Shown: piece after piece, positions 5,382 through 12,300 of the stretch
Layout: each line of letters begins with the position of its first letter
How positions within the stretch are numbered: the stretch's first letter is position 1
Source: Myxococcales bacterium
Lineage (GTDB): Bacteria; Myxococcota; Polyangia; HGW-17; SLPX01
Length of the DNA stretch: 12,300 bases
Assembly (NCBI GenBank): GCA_007131745.1
Contig: SLPX01000029.1
Span: 1-12,300, forward strand
Direction: 5' to 3'
The notes under the pieces: generated by a model
Database searches by the model: none
Seen by the model: only the letters and a program-made list of their open reading frames with translations
What the model was told of the DNA's origin: nothing
Translations under genes and position numbers: made by a program

Positions 5382-7421
5382 ATGGTCGTGACAAGATTTG
5401 TTTTGTCGGTTGGAACCCTGGTTTTTTCATTTGCAATCTTACCCGCAGCCGGATGTCGCGGGAGTGCGAAGTGTCCGGTTCCTCCATTGCCTACCCGGGT
5501 TGTTCAGGAGCAGGCGGAAGGCAAAGAAACAGCGCAGGAAGTGCGGGTGATCCGGACGCAGGAGCCGGCGACAAAAGAACAGGTGGAGTGGTTTCGTAAG
5601 ATGGCCGGTTCCATGCTCAGGGTCCAGGCTCTTTTGAGGTGGCACACCAGAACGCGCGGCGAGAGGTCGGTTTTGGAAGCTACCTATGCAGGAAGGGAGG
5701 GTGTGTTCAGCAGAAAGGCGTTGGCTTCTCTTGAAGCTTACATCGAAAACTTGTCGAACGGGCCGGATTCGGAAGAACGTTTGGCAATAAAGTATTTGAG
5801 GGATTTTCTGGCGAGGACATACATAGACAGGAGAGTGGCGCGTTTGACCGATGAGTTTCATAACAGGATTTCCTCGGTCAAAGTGGCAATCCCTCCGTCG
5901 AAAGAGCCGTTGTCTTTTGGCGGGATTTCCTGGGCTATGGCGTCGGAGAAAGATCCGGGGATACGTGAGAAAATTCAAAAAGCGAGGTCGCGTGTTGTGG
6001 CGGAAACCCTCAACCCCATCTTAATGAAGTTGATAGGCAAAAAGCATGACTTGGCGCAATGGATGGGATTTGATTCTTATTTCGCTCTTTCAGAGAGGAT
6101 GCGCAGGGTTGACACCAAAAAGCTTCTTGCCATGGGGCATGACTTCATGCAGGCCACTGAGGAGCGGTATGAAGCTCTCATGAGGAGAACTGCACGCGAA
6201 AGTTTGGGCAGGGATTTCAGCGAGATGAAAAGAAGCGATCATCTGAGGTTGATGCGTGCGCCCGGGACCGAGAGATTTTTACCACGGGAACTGATGGTTC
6301 CGGCTTTCAAACATTTCCTGGAAGGCATCGGGCTGAATCTTTCGACAGCCGCCGGAACAAGCGTGACCATTGACGACCTTCCGCACCCAAGAAAAAACCC
6401 CCGTGCAGCATGTTTCAGGATCGAGGTTCCGAATGACTTGAGGATCAGCGTTATACCCGAGGATGGTGTCGTCGGTTGGACGACTCTTTTTCATGAAGGG
6501 GGACACGCGCTTCATTTTTCATGGACGACCGAAGACCGTTTCGAGTTTAAATACTTAGGGGATTCGACGGCCACCGAGGCTTTTGCCGAACTTTTTGCGA
6601 GGGTGTGGGCCGAACCCGAGTGGCTTGAGCGTTATCGCCGGTTCGTGGTTTCCTACAACAAGCGGCCTGATGAACATAACAGGATTTTGCAGGCGCTCAG
6701 GGAAAGACCCTTTTTCAGGACTGCTGAAAGAATGGGAATGGTTTTTTCCCCGGAGCGGAGAAAGCGACGTAGAATTCCCTTGATGAGTCGCAATGACATG
6801 CAATACCTTATTCGGCATCGAATGGCCTGGGAGATGTATCTTTACCGCCGATACGGGTGGGCCAAATTGATATACGAATCGGTGCTGCACGGAGGGGAAG
6901 ATAGCGTTTGGAAGGATGTCTACACCGGAGATATATCGGACAGAAAAGCGCTATACAGAGATCTTTTCAGCAAGGCATATGGTTATGATCTTGATGAAGC
7001 TGATGCTGAAGATTATCTTTTCGACGTGGATCCTTTTCTGTATTCGGTTGAATATGCTCGTGCATTCATAGGGGCCGATGCTTTGATCGAGCACATCCGC
7101 GAGAAATTCGGCGCGAACTGGTTTGAAAACAAGGATGTGGGGCCGTACCTGAAAAAACTCTGGGCGGGTGGAACGAGGAACACCGCGGAATGTATCGTGA
7201 AACAACTTGGCTATGACAGGTTGGACTACACGTTTGCCGAGTCCCGCTTGAAAAGGATTTGGAGGGCCGCCGGCATGAGCGATGACAAGAAAGCAGAAGG
7301 TAAAAAAGCCGCAAGGACTTCGAAGCCGGTTCGTCCCCGAAAACCGTCGAAGAAACCTTCGTGTCCGGGCGGTGAAAGCCCCGAACCTTCGGGTGCATGC
7401 CCTATCCCCATTGCCGAATAG
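5382..7421 (+). CDS. Zinc metallopeptidase lipoprotein, M3/M2-like (HEGGH)
   Basis: 679 residues from ATG at 5382, preceded by AAGGAAAGGA. The N-terminus is a hydrophobic segment ending in PAAGC (Cys25), a plausible though imperfect lipobox, so the protein is probably lipid-anchored outside the inner membrane. The mostly helical body has the gluzincin motif HEGGH at residues 371-375 in the context TTLFHEGGHALHF. Glu399 (TATEAFAE) lies 24 residues after the second His, the spacing of the third zinc ligand in M2 and M3 peptidases. The C-terminal helical part (VDPFLYSVEYARAF, then LGYDRLDY) resembles the M3-like group of oligopeptidases. About the last 45 residues form a Lys/Arg/Pro-rich tail with two Cys. 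It probably hydrolyses peptides; specificity is unknown. It heads an operon with pyrF, 12 bp downstream. Confidence 0.87.
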   Translation: MVVTRFVLSVGTLVFSFAILPAAGCRGSAKCPVPPLPTRVVQEQAEGKETAQEVRVIRTQEPATKEQVEWFRKMAGSMLRVQALLRWHTRTRGERSVLEATYAGREGVFSRKALASLEAYIENLSNGPDSEERLAIKYLRDFLARTYIDRRVARLTDEFHNRISSVKVAIPPSKEPLSFGGISWAMASEKDPGIREKIQKARSRVVAETLNPILMKLIGKKHDLAQWMGFDSYFALSERMRRVDTKKLLAMGHDFMQATEERYEALMRRTARESLGRDFSEMKRSDHLRLMRAPGTERFLPRELMVPAFKHFLEGIGLNLSTAAGTSVTIDDLPHPRKNPRAACFRIEVPNDLRISVIPEDGVVGWTTLFHEGGHALHFSWTTEDRFEFKYLGDSTATEAFAELFARVWAEPEWLERYRRFVVSYNKRPDEHNRILQALRERPFFRTAERMGMVFSPERRKRRRIPLMSRNDMQYLIRHRMAWEMYLYRRYGWAKLIYESVLHGGEDSVWKDVYTGDISDRKALYRDLFSKAYGYDLDEADAEDYLFDVDPFLYSVEYARAFIGADALIEHIREKFGANWFENKDVGPYLKKLWAGGTRNTAECIVKQLGYDRLDYTFAESRLKRIWRAAGMSDDKKAEGKKAARTSKPVRPRKPSKKPSCPGGESPEPSGACPIPIAE

Positions 7422-7433
7422 AAAGATGGAATT

Positions 7434-8219
7434 ATGAGCTTGAATTCAGATGTATACATGGAACGCGCCGCACGGTCGATTATATTTGCGCTTGATGTAC
7501 CCACCGCATCCAGTGCATTGTCGTTGGTTGAAAAAACCAGAGATCATGTCGGCGTGTTTAAGGTGGGGCTCCAGCTTTTCACGAAAGAAGGGCCTGATCT
7601 TGTTCGGATGATTCAATCGGAAGGAGGGCGGGTTTTTTTGGATCTGAAGCTTCACGACATACCTGCGACCGTTGAGAGAGCCGGAACCGCGGCTCGTGAG
7701 TTGGGCGTATTCATGTTTACGGTTCATTCGGGGGATGGTCCCGGGATTGTCGGGGCTGCTGTAAAGGGAGCCGCTGGAGAGAAAAAAGAACAGGTTGGGG
7801 TTGCCGACCGGCCCCTGGTCCTTGGGGTGACCGTTTTGACAAGCATCAGCGAAAAGGATCTGCCAGCGCTCGGGTTCAATGAAGATGTCCGATCCCTTGC
7901 TTCAAGGAGGGCGTCTCTTGCTGTTGAAGCGGGATGTCCCGGGCTTGTATGTTCACCCGATGAGGTTTCTTCGCTGAGGTCTTTGTTGGGAAAAGACGTA
8001 GTTCTCGTCGTTCCCGGCGTCAGACCCGCATGGGCTTGTGTCGAGGGCGACGATCAGGCACGCAAGGCATCCCCGGGACGGGTTGTAGAGCAGGGCGGCG
8101 ATTACGTTGTAGTGGGAAGACCGATTCGGGACCATGATGATCCATCGGAGGCGGCTCGCAGGATCAGAGAAGAACTGGCGGAAACATTTGAAAAGATGGA
8201 TATGCAGGGGATTGATTGA
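7434..8219 (+). CDS. pyrF: Orotidine 5'-phosphate decarboxylase
   Basis: This enzyme decarboxylates OMP to UMP, the last step of de novo pyrimidine synthesis. It has 261 residues and a TIM-barrel pattern. FALDVP (Asp21) and FKVG (Lys43) come first, then the catalytic D-x-K-x-x-D-I motif (Asp70, Lys72, Asp75 in DLKLHDIPAT). LGVTVLTS, VVPGVRP (residues 193-198) and the phosphate-binding VVGRPI (227-231) follow, with DDQAR between them. It uses ATG at 7434; a downstream ATG (MERAARS, residue 9) is an alternative start. Length is typical of the short bacterial form. Its stop is 1 bp before the ATG of the HutI-PncC fusion, so the two are probably coupled. Confidence 0.97.
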   Translation: MSLNSDVYMERAARSIIFALDVPTASSALSLVEKTRDHVGVFKVGLQLFTKEGPDLVRMIQSEGGRVFLDLKLHDIPATVERAGTAARELGVFMFTVHSGDGPGIVGAAVKGAAGEKKEQVGVADRPLVLGVTVLTSISEKDLPALGFNEDVRSLASRRASLAVEAGCPGLVCSPDEVSSLRSLLGKDVVLVVPGVRPAWACVEGDDQARKASPGRVVEQGGDYVVVGRPIRDHDDPSEAARRIREELAETFEKMDMQGID

Positions 8220-8220
8220 A

Positions 8221-10260
8221 ATGGCGCTATTTGTCTCTAAAGCCGCGGTCAGGCGCGGAACAATGGAAGTGACGTTTTCAGACGGAACATCCACCCGGTT
8301 ACCGCTGAAGGCGCTTCGACCGCTTACCTGGGAAAGTTATCGCAGACAGGATCATTTGTCGGTGTTGCTGGAAAAAGTCAAAGTAAGAAAGCAGGGGGAG
8401 GAGATGTGGTTTTCTTGCCGTGACGGTTATGAAAGTGTTCTTTCAGCGGAACGGCTCTGCGATCTTGCGGGTTTGTTGTCCCCCGCGGATGATGCTTTGG
8501 AAGCGGATCTCATTGTGTGCAACGCGGACTGGTTAATGACATGCGCGCCTGGTGTCGTTTCAGGATGTTTAACCGAAAAAGTTTCCGTGCAACCGGGGGC
8601 GGCCGAAGACAGACTGGGTATTATCAAGCGGGGAGCCCTTGCCATACGAGCAGGAAGGGTTGTGTCGGTAGGAAACATCGACGAAGTGATGAAAAAGAAG
8701 GGGAACGGGACAACAGTTATTGACGCTTCCGGCCTGGGTGTGGCGCCCGGATTTGTGGATCCGCACACCCATCCTGTGTTCGGCGGAGAGCGATCCCGGG
8801 AGTTTGCTTTGAGAGCGGCCGGAGCGACCTACGCGGAGATAGCGGAAGCCGGCGGCGGGATTCGTTCAACTATGAGGTCCACGAGAGAGGCGTCTTTTGA
8901 TGACTTGCGGGCTTCGACCTTCAGCAGGCTGGAGCGTTTGAATTACTGGGGTGTCACTACTATCGAGGCCAAGAGCGGTTACAGCCTGAACCGGGAGGGC
9001 GAACTCAGGATGTTGAAACTGCTCAAGGAGATCAACCCGATCCAACCGGTGGATATATCGTCGACGCTTCTTGCGGCACACGTTGTTCCGCCGGAGTTTG
9101 CAGATGATCGCGCATCGTACGTGGAAATGATTGCAAGGGAGATCATTCCGCAGGTTGTATCTGAAAACCTCGCGGAAAGTTGTGATGTATTCTGTGAAAA
9201 AGGTGCTTTCACCATTGAAGAAACCCGGATCGTGATGGAAGCGGCAATAGCCTTGGGGTTGGGAGTTCGTGTACATGCAGAACAGTTTACCGATACGGGC
9301 GCCGCTCGGTTGGCAGCGGAACTCGGAGCCTTGAGTGCCGACCATCTGGAAGCTGTGGGAGACGAGGCCGTGGCTGCCATGGCAAAAGCCGGAACGGTGG
9401 CAGTGCTGTTGCCCGGGGCTGCAATAACGGTGGGAGGAGTTTTTCCGGACGCTCGGCGGCTTTTGGATTCGGGGGTGAAGGTGGCCTTGGGCACCGACCT
9501 GAACCCTGGAACTTCCATGACTGAATCCTTGCCTTTGATGATGTCTATAGCCTGCACCCAGTGCAATATGACTCCCGCGGAAGCATGGCTGGGAGTTACG
9601 GTAAACGGAGCGAAAGCGCTGAATCGGGGGAATGTCGGATCCCTGGCGCCCGGCTGTTCTGCTGATATGATTTTCCTGGATGCGCCCAATTACGCATCCA
9701 TACCTTATCACATGGGGCACAATCACGTTCGTGGAGTCTTCAAGGGTGGAGTTTGCGTAAGAGAGCTTTCGGATGGTGTGTTTGGTTCAGGGGTTGAAGA
9801 GGCCGTTGGCCGACTTTTGAGAAAGAGAGGGGAGTCGCTTGCAACTGCGGAATCCTGCACGGGCGGCGGGCTGTCCAACTTTCTTACCGATGTTCCGGGA
9901 AGTTCCGATTATTACAAGCTGGGCTTGGTGGTTTACGGAAACGACGCAAAGATGAAATTGCTTGGAGTCGAAAGTGATACATTGGAACGTTATGGAGCCG
10001 TGAGCGAACCGGTGGTAAAAAAGATGGCTCAAGCGGTGAAAGCCCTTGCCGAAACGGATTACGGAATTGCGGTTTCCGGTGTAGCAGGACCCGGAGGCGG
10101 TTCGGACGAGAAGCCGGTCGGTACGGTTTGGCTTGCGCTGAGTCATTCCGGCGGCACCCAAGTTGAAAAGTGTTTTTTTGCGGGAGATCGCAGCCGGGTG
10201 AAGGTTCTTTCAGCCCGCCGGGCGATGCAGATTCTCCTGGATCATCTTGAAGGAGACTGA
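8221..10260 (+). CDS. hutI-pncC: Fusion: unknown N-terminal domain + imidazolonepropionase (HutI) + CinA C-terminal amidase (PncC)
   Basis: 679 residues. The start is ATG at 8221, with AGGGG 10 nt upstream; an earlier in-frame ATG at 8134 lies inside pyrF without support. Residues 1-95 are an extra domain I cannot assign firmly (TMEVTFSDGTSTRLPLKALR, then EMWFSCRDGYESVLSAERL). Residues about 96-515 are HutI, which opens 4-imidazolone-5-propanoate to N-formimino-glutamate. They include PGFVDPHTHPVFGG with metal ligands His182 and His184, GGGIRSTMRSTR, EAKSGY, HAEQF with His352, SADHLE and GTDLNPGT with Asp426. Residues about 524-679 are PncC, nicotinamide-nucleotide amidase: ESLATAESCTGGG, VVYGNDAK.KLLGV, GAVSEPV, AVSGVAGPGGG, PVGTVW. 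The frame is unbroken. GTG at 9778 (Val520) could allow separate translation of PncC but has only a weak ribosome site. No other hut gene is nearby; thpR and recA follow, the usual setting of cinA. Confidence 0.93.
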   Translation: MALFVSKAAVRRGTMEVTFSDGTSTRLPLKALRPLTWESYRRQDHLSVLLEKVKVRKQGEEMWFSCRDGYESVLSAERLCDLAGLLSPADDALEADLIVCNADWLMTCAPGVVSGCLTEKVSVQPGAAEDRLGIIKRGALAIRAGRVVSVGNIDEVMKKKGNGTTVIDASGLGVAPGFVDPHTHPVFGGERSREFALRAAGATYAEIAEAGGGIRSTMRSTREASFDDLRASTFSRLERLNYWGVTTIEAKSGYSLNREGELRMLKLLKEINPIQPVDISSTLLAAHVVPPEFADDRASYVEMIAREIIPQVVSENLAESCDVFCEKGAFTIEETRIVMEAAIALGLGVRVHAEQFTDTGAARLAAELGALSADHLEAVGDEAVAAMAKAGTVAVLLPGAAITVGGVFPDARRLLDSGVKVALGTDLNPGTSMTESLPLMMSIACTQCNMTPAEAWLGVTVNGAKALNRGNVGSLAPGCSADMIFLDAPNYASIPYHMGHNHVRGVFKGGVCVRELSDGVFGSGVEEAVGRLLRKRGESLATAESCTGGGLSNFLTDVPGSSDYYKLGLVVYGNDAKMKLLGVESDTLERYGAVSEPVVKKMAQAVKALAETDYGIAVSGVAGPGGGSDEKPVGTVWLALSHSGGTQVEKCFFAGDRSRVKVLSARRAMQILLDHLEGD

Positions 10261-10264
10261 TGGA

Positions 10265-10876
10265 ATGTCCAAGCTGGATACCGTTAGGGCCTTTGTAGCC
10301 GTCAACCTTTCAATTGAGGCCACGCAAGCTGTTGCAGAGGTGCAGAAGAGGTTCAGGGCCGAAGTCTCGTCTTTGCCCATGAAAATTTCATGGGTGCCCG
10401 CGGCCAATCTGCATGTCACGATCAAATTTCTGGGTAGTATCGACAGGGAGTTGGGAGACGGTGTATTGTCGGCTCTTAAGCCGGCCGTGAGCGAGCTTGA
10501 TAGCTTTACGGTCAAAGTGGGCCGGGTGGGAGCGTTTCCTTCGGCTGATCGGCCTCGAATTTTGTGGGTTGGTTTGGAAGATCCAAATAAGAAGTTGACC
10601 GAATTGTACGCAGTTGTGGAAAACGCACTTGGGGAGTTGGGGTTCAAGAAAGAAAATCGGCTGTTTCACCCGCACGTCACAATTGGGAGGGTGAGGCATG
10701 GAAAGGAAGACATTGCTTCAATTTTGGAGGGATTAACCGGGGAAACAAAGGAAGAGTCTCGGATTGCAGGACTGACGCTGTACGAAAGTCGCCTTCACCG
10801 AACCGGTGCTGAATACAGGGCTATGGGAAGGGTTTTTATGAGAGACAAAGTCACGGATGAAAACGGTTCCAGATAA
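10265..10876 (+). CDS. thpR: RNA 2',3'-cyclic phosphodiesterase (2'-5' RNA ligase family)
   Basis: 203 residues with the 2H-phosphoesterase signature: HVTI at residues 50-53 (NLHVTIKFLG) and HVTI at 137-140 (HPHVTIGRV). These supply the paired catalytic His/Thr that hydrolyse 2',3'-cyclic phosphate RNA ends. RAFVAVNL near the N-terminus and RPRILWVGLE in the middle are also typical. The start is ATG at 10265, with AAGGAG at 10250-10255, 9 nt upstream; the longer in-frame TTG at 10247 overlaps that site and the upstream stop, so it is rejected. It follows the PncC fusion by 4 bp and precedes recA, the common cinA-thpR-recA order. The physiological substrate of this family is not well settled. 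Confidence 0.95.
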   Translation: MSKLDTVRAFVAVNLSIEATQAVAEVQKRFRAEVSSLPMKISWVPAANLHVTIKFLGSIDRELGDGVLSALKPAVSELDSFTVKVGRVGAFPSADRPRILWVGLEDPNKKLTELYAVVENALGELGFKKENRLFHPHVTIGRVRHGKEDIASILEGLTGETKEESRIAGLTLYESRLHRTGAEYRAMGRVFMRDKVTDENGSR

Positions 10877-10885
10877 TCGGAATTG

Positions 10886-10946
10886 CGCGGGATCTTATCG
10901 AGATCCGCGATAACATGTTCGCATTTAGCGCCGTGTTTTCTGAAAA
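10886..10946 (+). promoter_or_regulatory. recA leader with dyad elements (candidate control region)
   Basis: Three symmetric elements lie in the 150-bp gap. A hairpin pairs CGCGGGATCT (10886-10895, one bulged G) with AGATCCGCG (10901-10909). The palindrome AACATGTT lies at 10912-10919. TTTTC-t-GAAAA lies at 10936-10946, itself flanked by CGCCG/CGGCG. The first could weakly end thpR transcription but has no T-run. AACATGTT, followed by C, resembles part of a LexA-type site but does not match a full consensus I know. No clear -35/-10 pair was found. Confidence 0.35.
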
Positions 10947-11026
10947 ATATCCGGCGTTCCGAAGTCAATGCAGCATTGGAATTTGGATCCGCCTCCAAGG
11001 CGTCCATGTCGAAAAAAGGAGTTGTA

Positions 11027-12091
11027 ATGGTTGCCAAGAAAACAAAGACGGATGACAGCGTAGATGATCGAAGAAAGTCCATCGATCTCACAATGAACGC
11101 CATAGAAAAGCAGTTCGGCAAGGGATCCATAATGCGGCTAGGAAAGGAAGGCACGGCGTACCCGAGAGGAGCTGTGATACCCACCGGAGCTTTGTCTCTT
11201 GATATTGCGCTTGGAATAGGGGGGTTGCCGAGGGGGAGAATTGTCGAGATCTATGGACCCGAGAGTTCCGGCAAGACGACGCTTGCGTTGCACGTTGTAG
11301 CGGAGGCTCAGAAGTTGGGAGGAATAGCGGCGTTCATTGACGCCGAGCATGCACTTGACACTGCTTATGCGGGAAAACTGGGGGTGGACAGCGATGAATT
11401 GCTTGTTTCCCAACCCGATTACGGCGAGCAGGCTCTTGAAATCGCGGACATGCTCGTTCGTTCAGGAGCAGTGGATGTCATCGTGGTGGATTCGGTTGCT
11501 GCGTTGACGCCGAAAGCAGAGCTGGAAGGGGAGATGGGTGATACGCATGTTGGTCTTCAAGCCAGGCTCATGTCACAAGCCCTCAGAAAGCTGACCGGCA
11601 GCATTGCCAAATCCAAGACCTTGTTGATTTTCATCAACCAGATACGAATGAAGATAGGGGTCATGTTCGGAAACCCTGAAACCACGACCGGTGGAAACGC
11701 CCTCAAGTTTTACTCCTCGATGAGAGTTGAAATTAGAAAAGGCGGGTCCATAAAAGGCGGAGATGAGATCATGGGAAACCGGGCCAGGGTTAAGGTCGTG
11801 AAGAACAAGATGGCGCCTCCGTTCAGAAGCGTGGAGTTTGACATAATGTACGGTGCCGGTATCAGCAAGACCGGGGATCTCCTGGATCTGGGAGTTGATG
11901 CTGATATCATAGAGAAGAGCGGTTCTTGGTATTCGTTCGACGGGCAAAGGATAGGGCAGGGAAGGGAGAACGCTAAGCTCATGCTGGCGGAAAACCCTCC
12001 AATCATGGAAGAGATAAGAACGCGGATAATGAAACATTACGGTCTTATTAAAGACGAATCTGAAGAAGAGATCCAATCAAAAGAGGAATAG
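11027..12091 (+). CDS. recA: Recombinase A
   Basis: ATP-dependent DNA strand-exchange protein and co-protease for LexA self-cleavage in the SOS response. It has 354 residues, a normal length. The N-terminal helix includes [15 protein letters not shown]. Walker A is GPESSGKT (77-84), IDAEHALD (104-111) follows, Walker B is [10 protein letters not shown] (151-160), and loop L2 is [15 protein letters not shown] (215-229). An acidic tail ([12 protein letters not shown]) ends the protein. ATG at 11027 is chosen because AAGGAG (11016-11021) lies 5 nt upstream and residue 1 fits the family; ATG at 11006 would add seven residues with a poorer ribosome site. It is separated from thpR by 150 bp, so it probably has its own promoter. 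No recX or alaS is visible directly after it. Confidence 0.98.
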   Translation: MVAKKTKTDDSVDDRRKSIDLTMNAIEKQFGKGSIMRLGKEGTAYPRGAVIPTGALSLDIALGIGGLPRGRIVEIYGPESSGKTTLALHVVAEAQKLGGIAAFIDAEHALDTAYAGKLGVDSDELLVSQPDYGEQALEIADMLVRSGAVDVIVVDSVAALTPKAELEGEMGDTHVGLQARLMSQALRKLTGSIAKSKTLLIFINQIRMKIGVMFGNPETTTGGNALKFYSSMRVEIRKGGSIKGGDEIMGNRARVKVVKNKMAPPFRSVEFDIMYGAGISKTGDLLDLGVDADIIEKSGSWYSFDGQRIGQGRENAKLMLAENPPIMEEIRTRIMKHYGLIKDESEEEIQSKEE

Positions 12092-12150
12092 GGAAACGGT
12101 AGACGGGTTGAATGTTGATGGAATGTGGGAAATCGATGCGGAAAGAAGTG

Positions 12151-12177
12151 TTTGCAGCGGGGGGAGGGTTTGATAAT
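12151..12177 (+). promoter_or_regulatory. Weak promoter candidate upstream of the last gene
   Basis: GATAAT at 12172-12177 is a good -10 (5/6), but the only -35-like hexamer, TTTGCA at 12151-12156, is 15 bp away, which is short. It lies about 50 bp before the final ATG. I see no clear terminator for recA in 12092-12225. Confidence 0.3.
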
Positions 12178-12225
12178 GTTTTTTCACGGTTCAAGCCTTG
12201 TTAAGAGGCAGAGGGAGGAACTTTT

Positions 12226-12300
12226 ATGAAAAAGGAAAGATGGATTCGGGTTTGCACGATGATCGTGCTGGGTTTGGGACTGGTGTTTGTTTCGGATATC
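12226..12300 (+). CDS. Exported protein, 5' end only
   Basis: ATG at 12226 is preceded by a strong site, GAGGGAGGAA (12211-12220), 5 nt away. The 25 visible codons give a basic start (MKKERWIRV) followed by a hydrophobic stretch (MIVLGLGLVFVS), the form of a signal peptide or membrane anchor. The gene runs off the window edge, so its family cannot be named. Confidence 0.65.
   Translation, partial: MKKERWIRVCTMIVLGLGLVFVSDI

Noticed and set aside
5209..5391. 60-codon plus-strand frame between tRNA-Asp and the peptidase
   Set aside because: The product is a Phe/Ser-rich string from T-rich leader DNA; it overlaps the peptidase start and a candidate promoter.
8134..8220. Earlier ATG extending the fusion protein by 29 residues
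   Set aside because: It lies inside pyrF with no family match, while ATG 8221 has AGGGG at good spacing right after the pyrF stop.
8866..9726. Long open frames on the minus strand opposite HutI (286 and 236 codons)
   Set aside because: They lie antisense to strongly conserved HutI motifs, encode no recognisable protein, and have no convincing ribosome site.
10883..11026. 48 additional codons upstream of recA in frame
   Set aside because: They match no RecA N-terminus; the ATG at 11027 has a strong ribosome site and gives a normal-length RecA.

Overview
The window is an ordinary bacterial chromosome segment of moderate GC, with tightly packed genes, Shine-Dalgarno sites and sigma70-like promoters. 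Three proteins point to a myxobacterium-like (former deltaproteobacterial) lineage: a secreted protein with two AgmX/TonB-C-like units, an acidic TPR protein whose C-terminal helical domain is of a kind common in Myxococcota, and a divergent Hsp70 beside it. This placement is an inference from protein style, not from a marker phylogeny.

Layout. (1) 1-2157, plus strand: the 3' part of an Hsp70/DnaK gene, then a 462-residue TPR and acidic linker protein carrying repeated D/E-x-P-T-R motifs. (2) 2182-4866, minus strand: an operon read from 4866 downward, with an exported AgmX-like protein, dephospho-CoA kinase (coaE, TTG start overlapping the previous stop) and an extended SDR of the thioester-reductase type whose cofactor glycine motif is degraded. 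Regions 1 and 2 converge with only 24 bp between stop codons. (3) 4894-5182: back-to-back promoters sharing one -35 region, then tRNA-Val(UAC) and tRNA-Asp(GUC) separated by a long hairpin. (4) 5382-10876, plus strand: a tight operon of an M3/M2-like zinc metallopeptidase lipoprotein, pyrF, a three-part fusion (unknown N-terminal domain + imidazolonepropionase HutI + CinA C-terminal PncC amidase) and thpR. (5) 11027-12091: recA behind a 150-bp leader with dyad elements, then the first 25 codons of an exported protein.

How the genes fit together. cinA-thpR-recA is a familiar bacterial neighbourhood. Here the CinA position is taken by a protein in which the usual N-terminal CinA domain is absent and an intact-looking HutI enzyme is joined in frame to PncC. 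No other histidine-degradation gene is visible. This fusion is the most unusual feature of the window. I see no mobile element, CRISPR array, phage gene or defence system.
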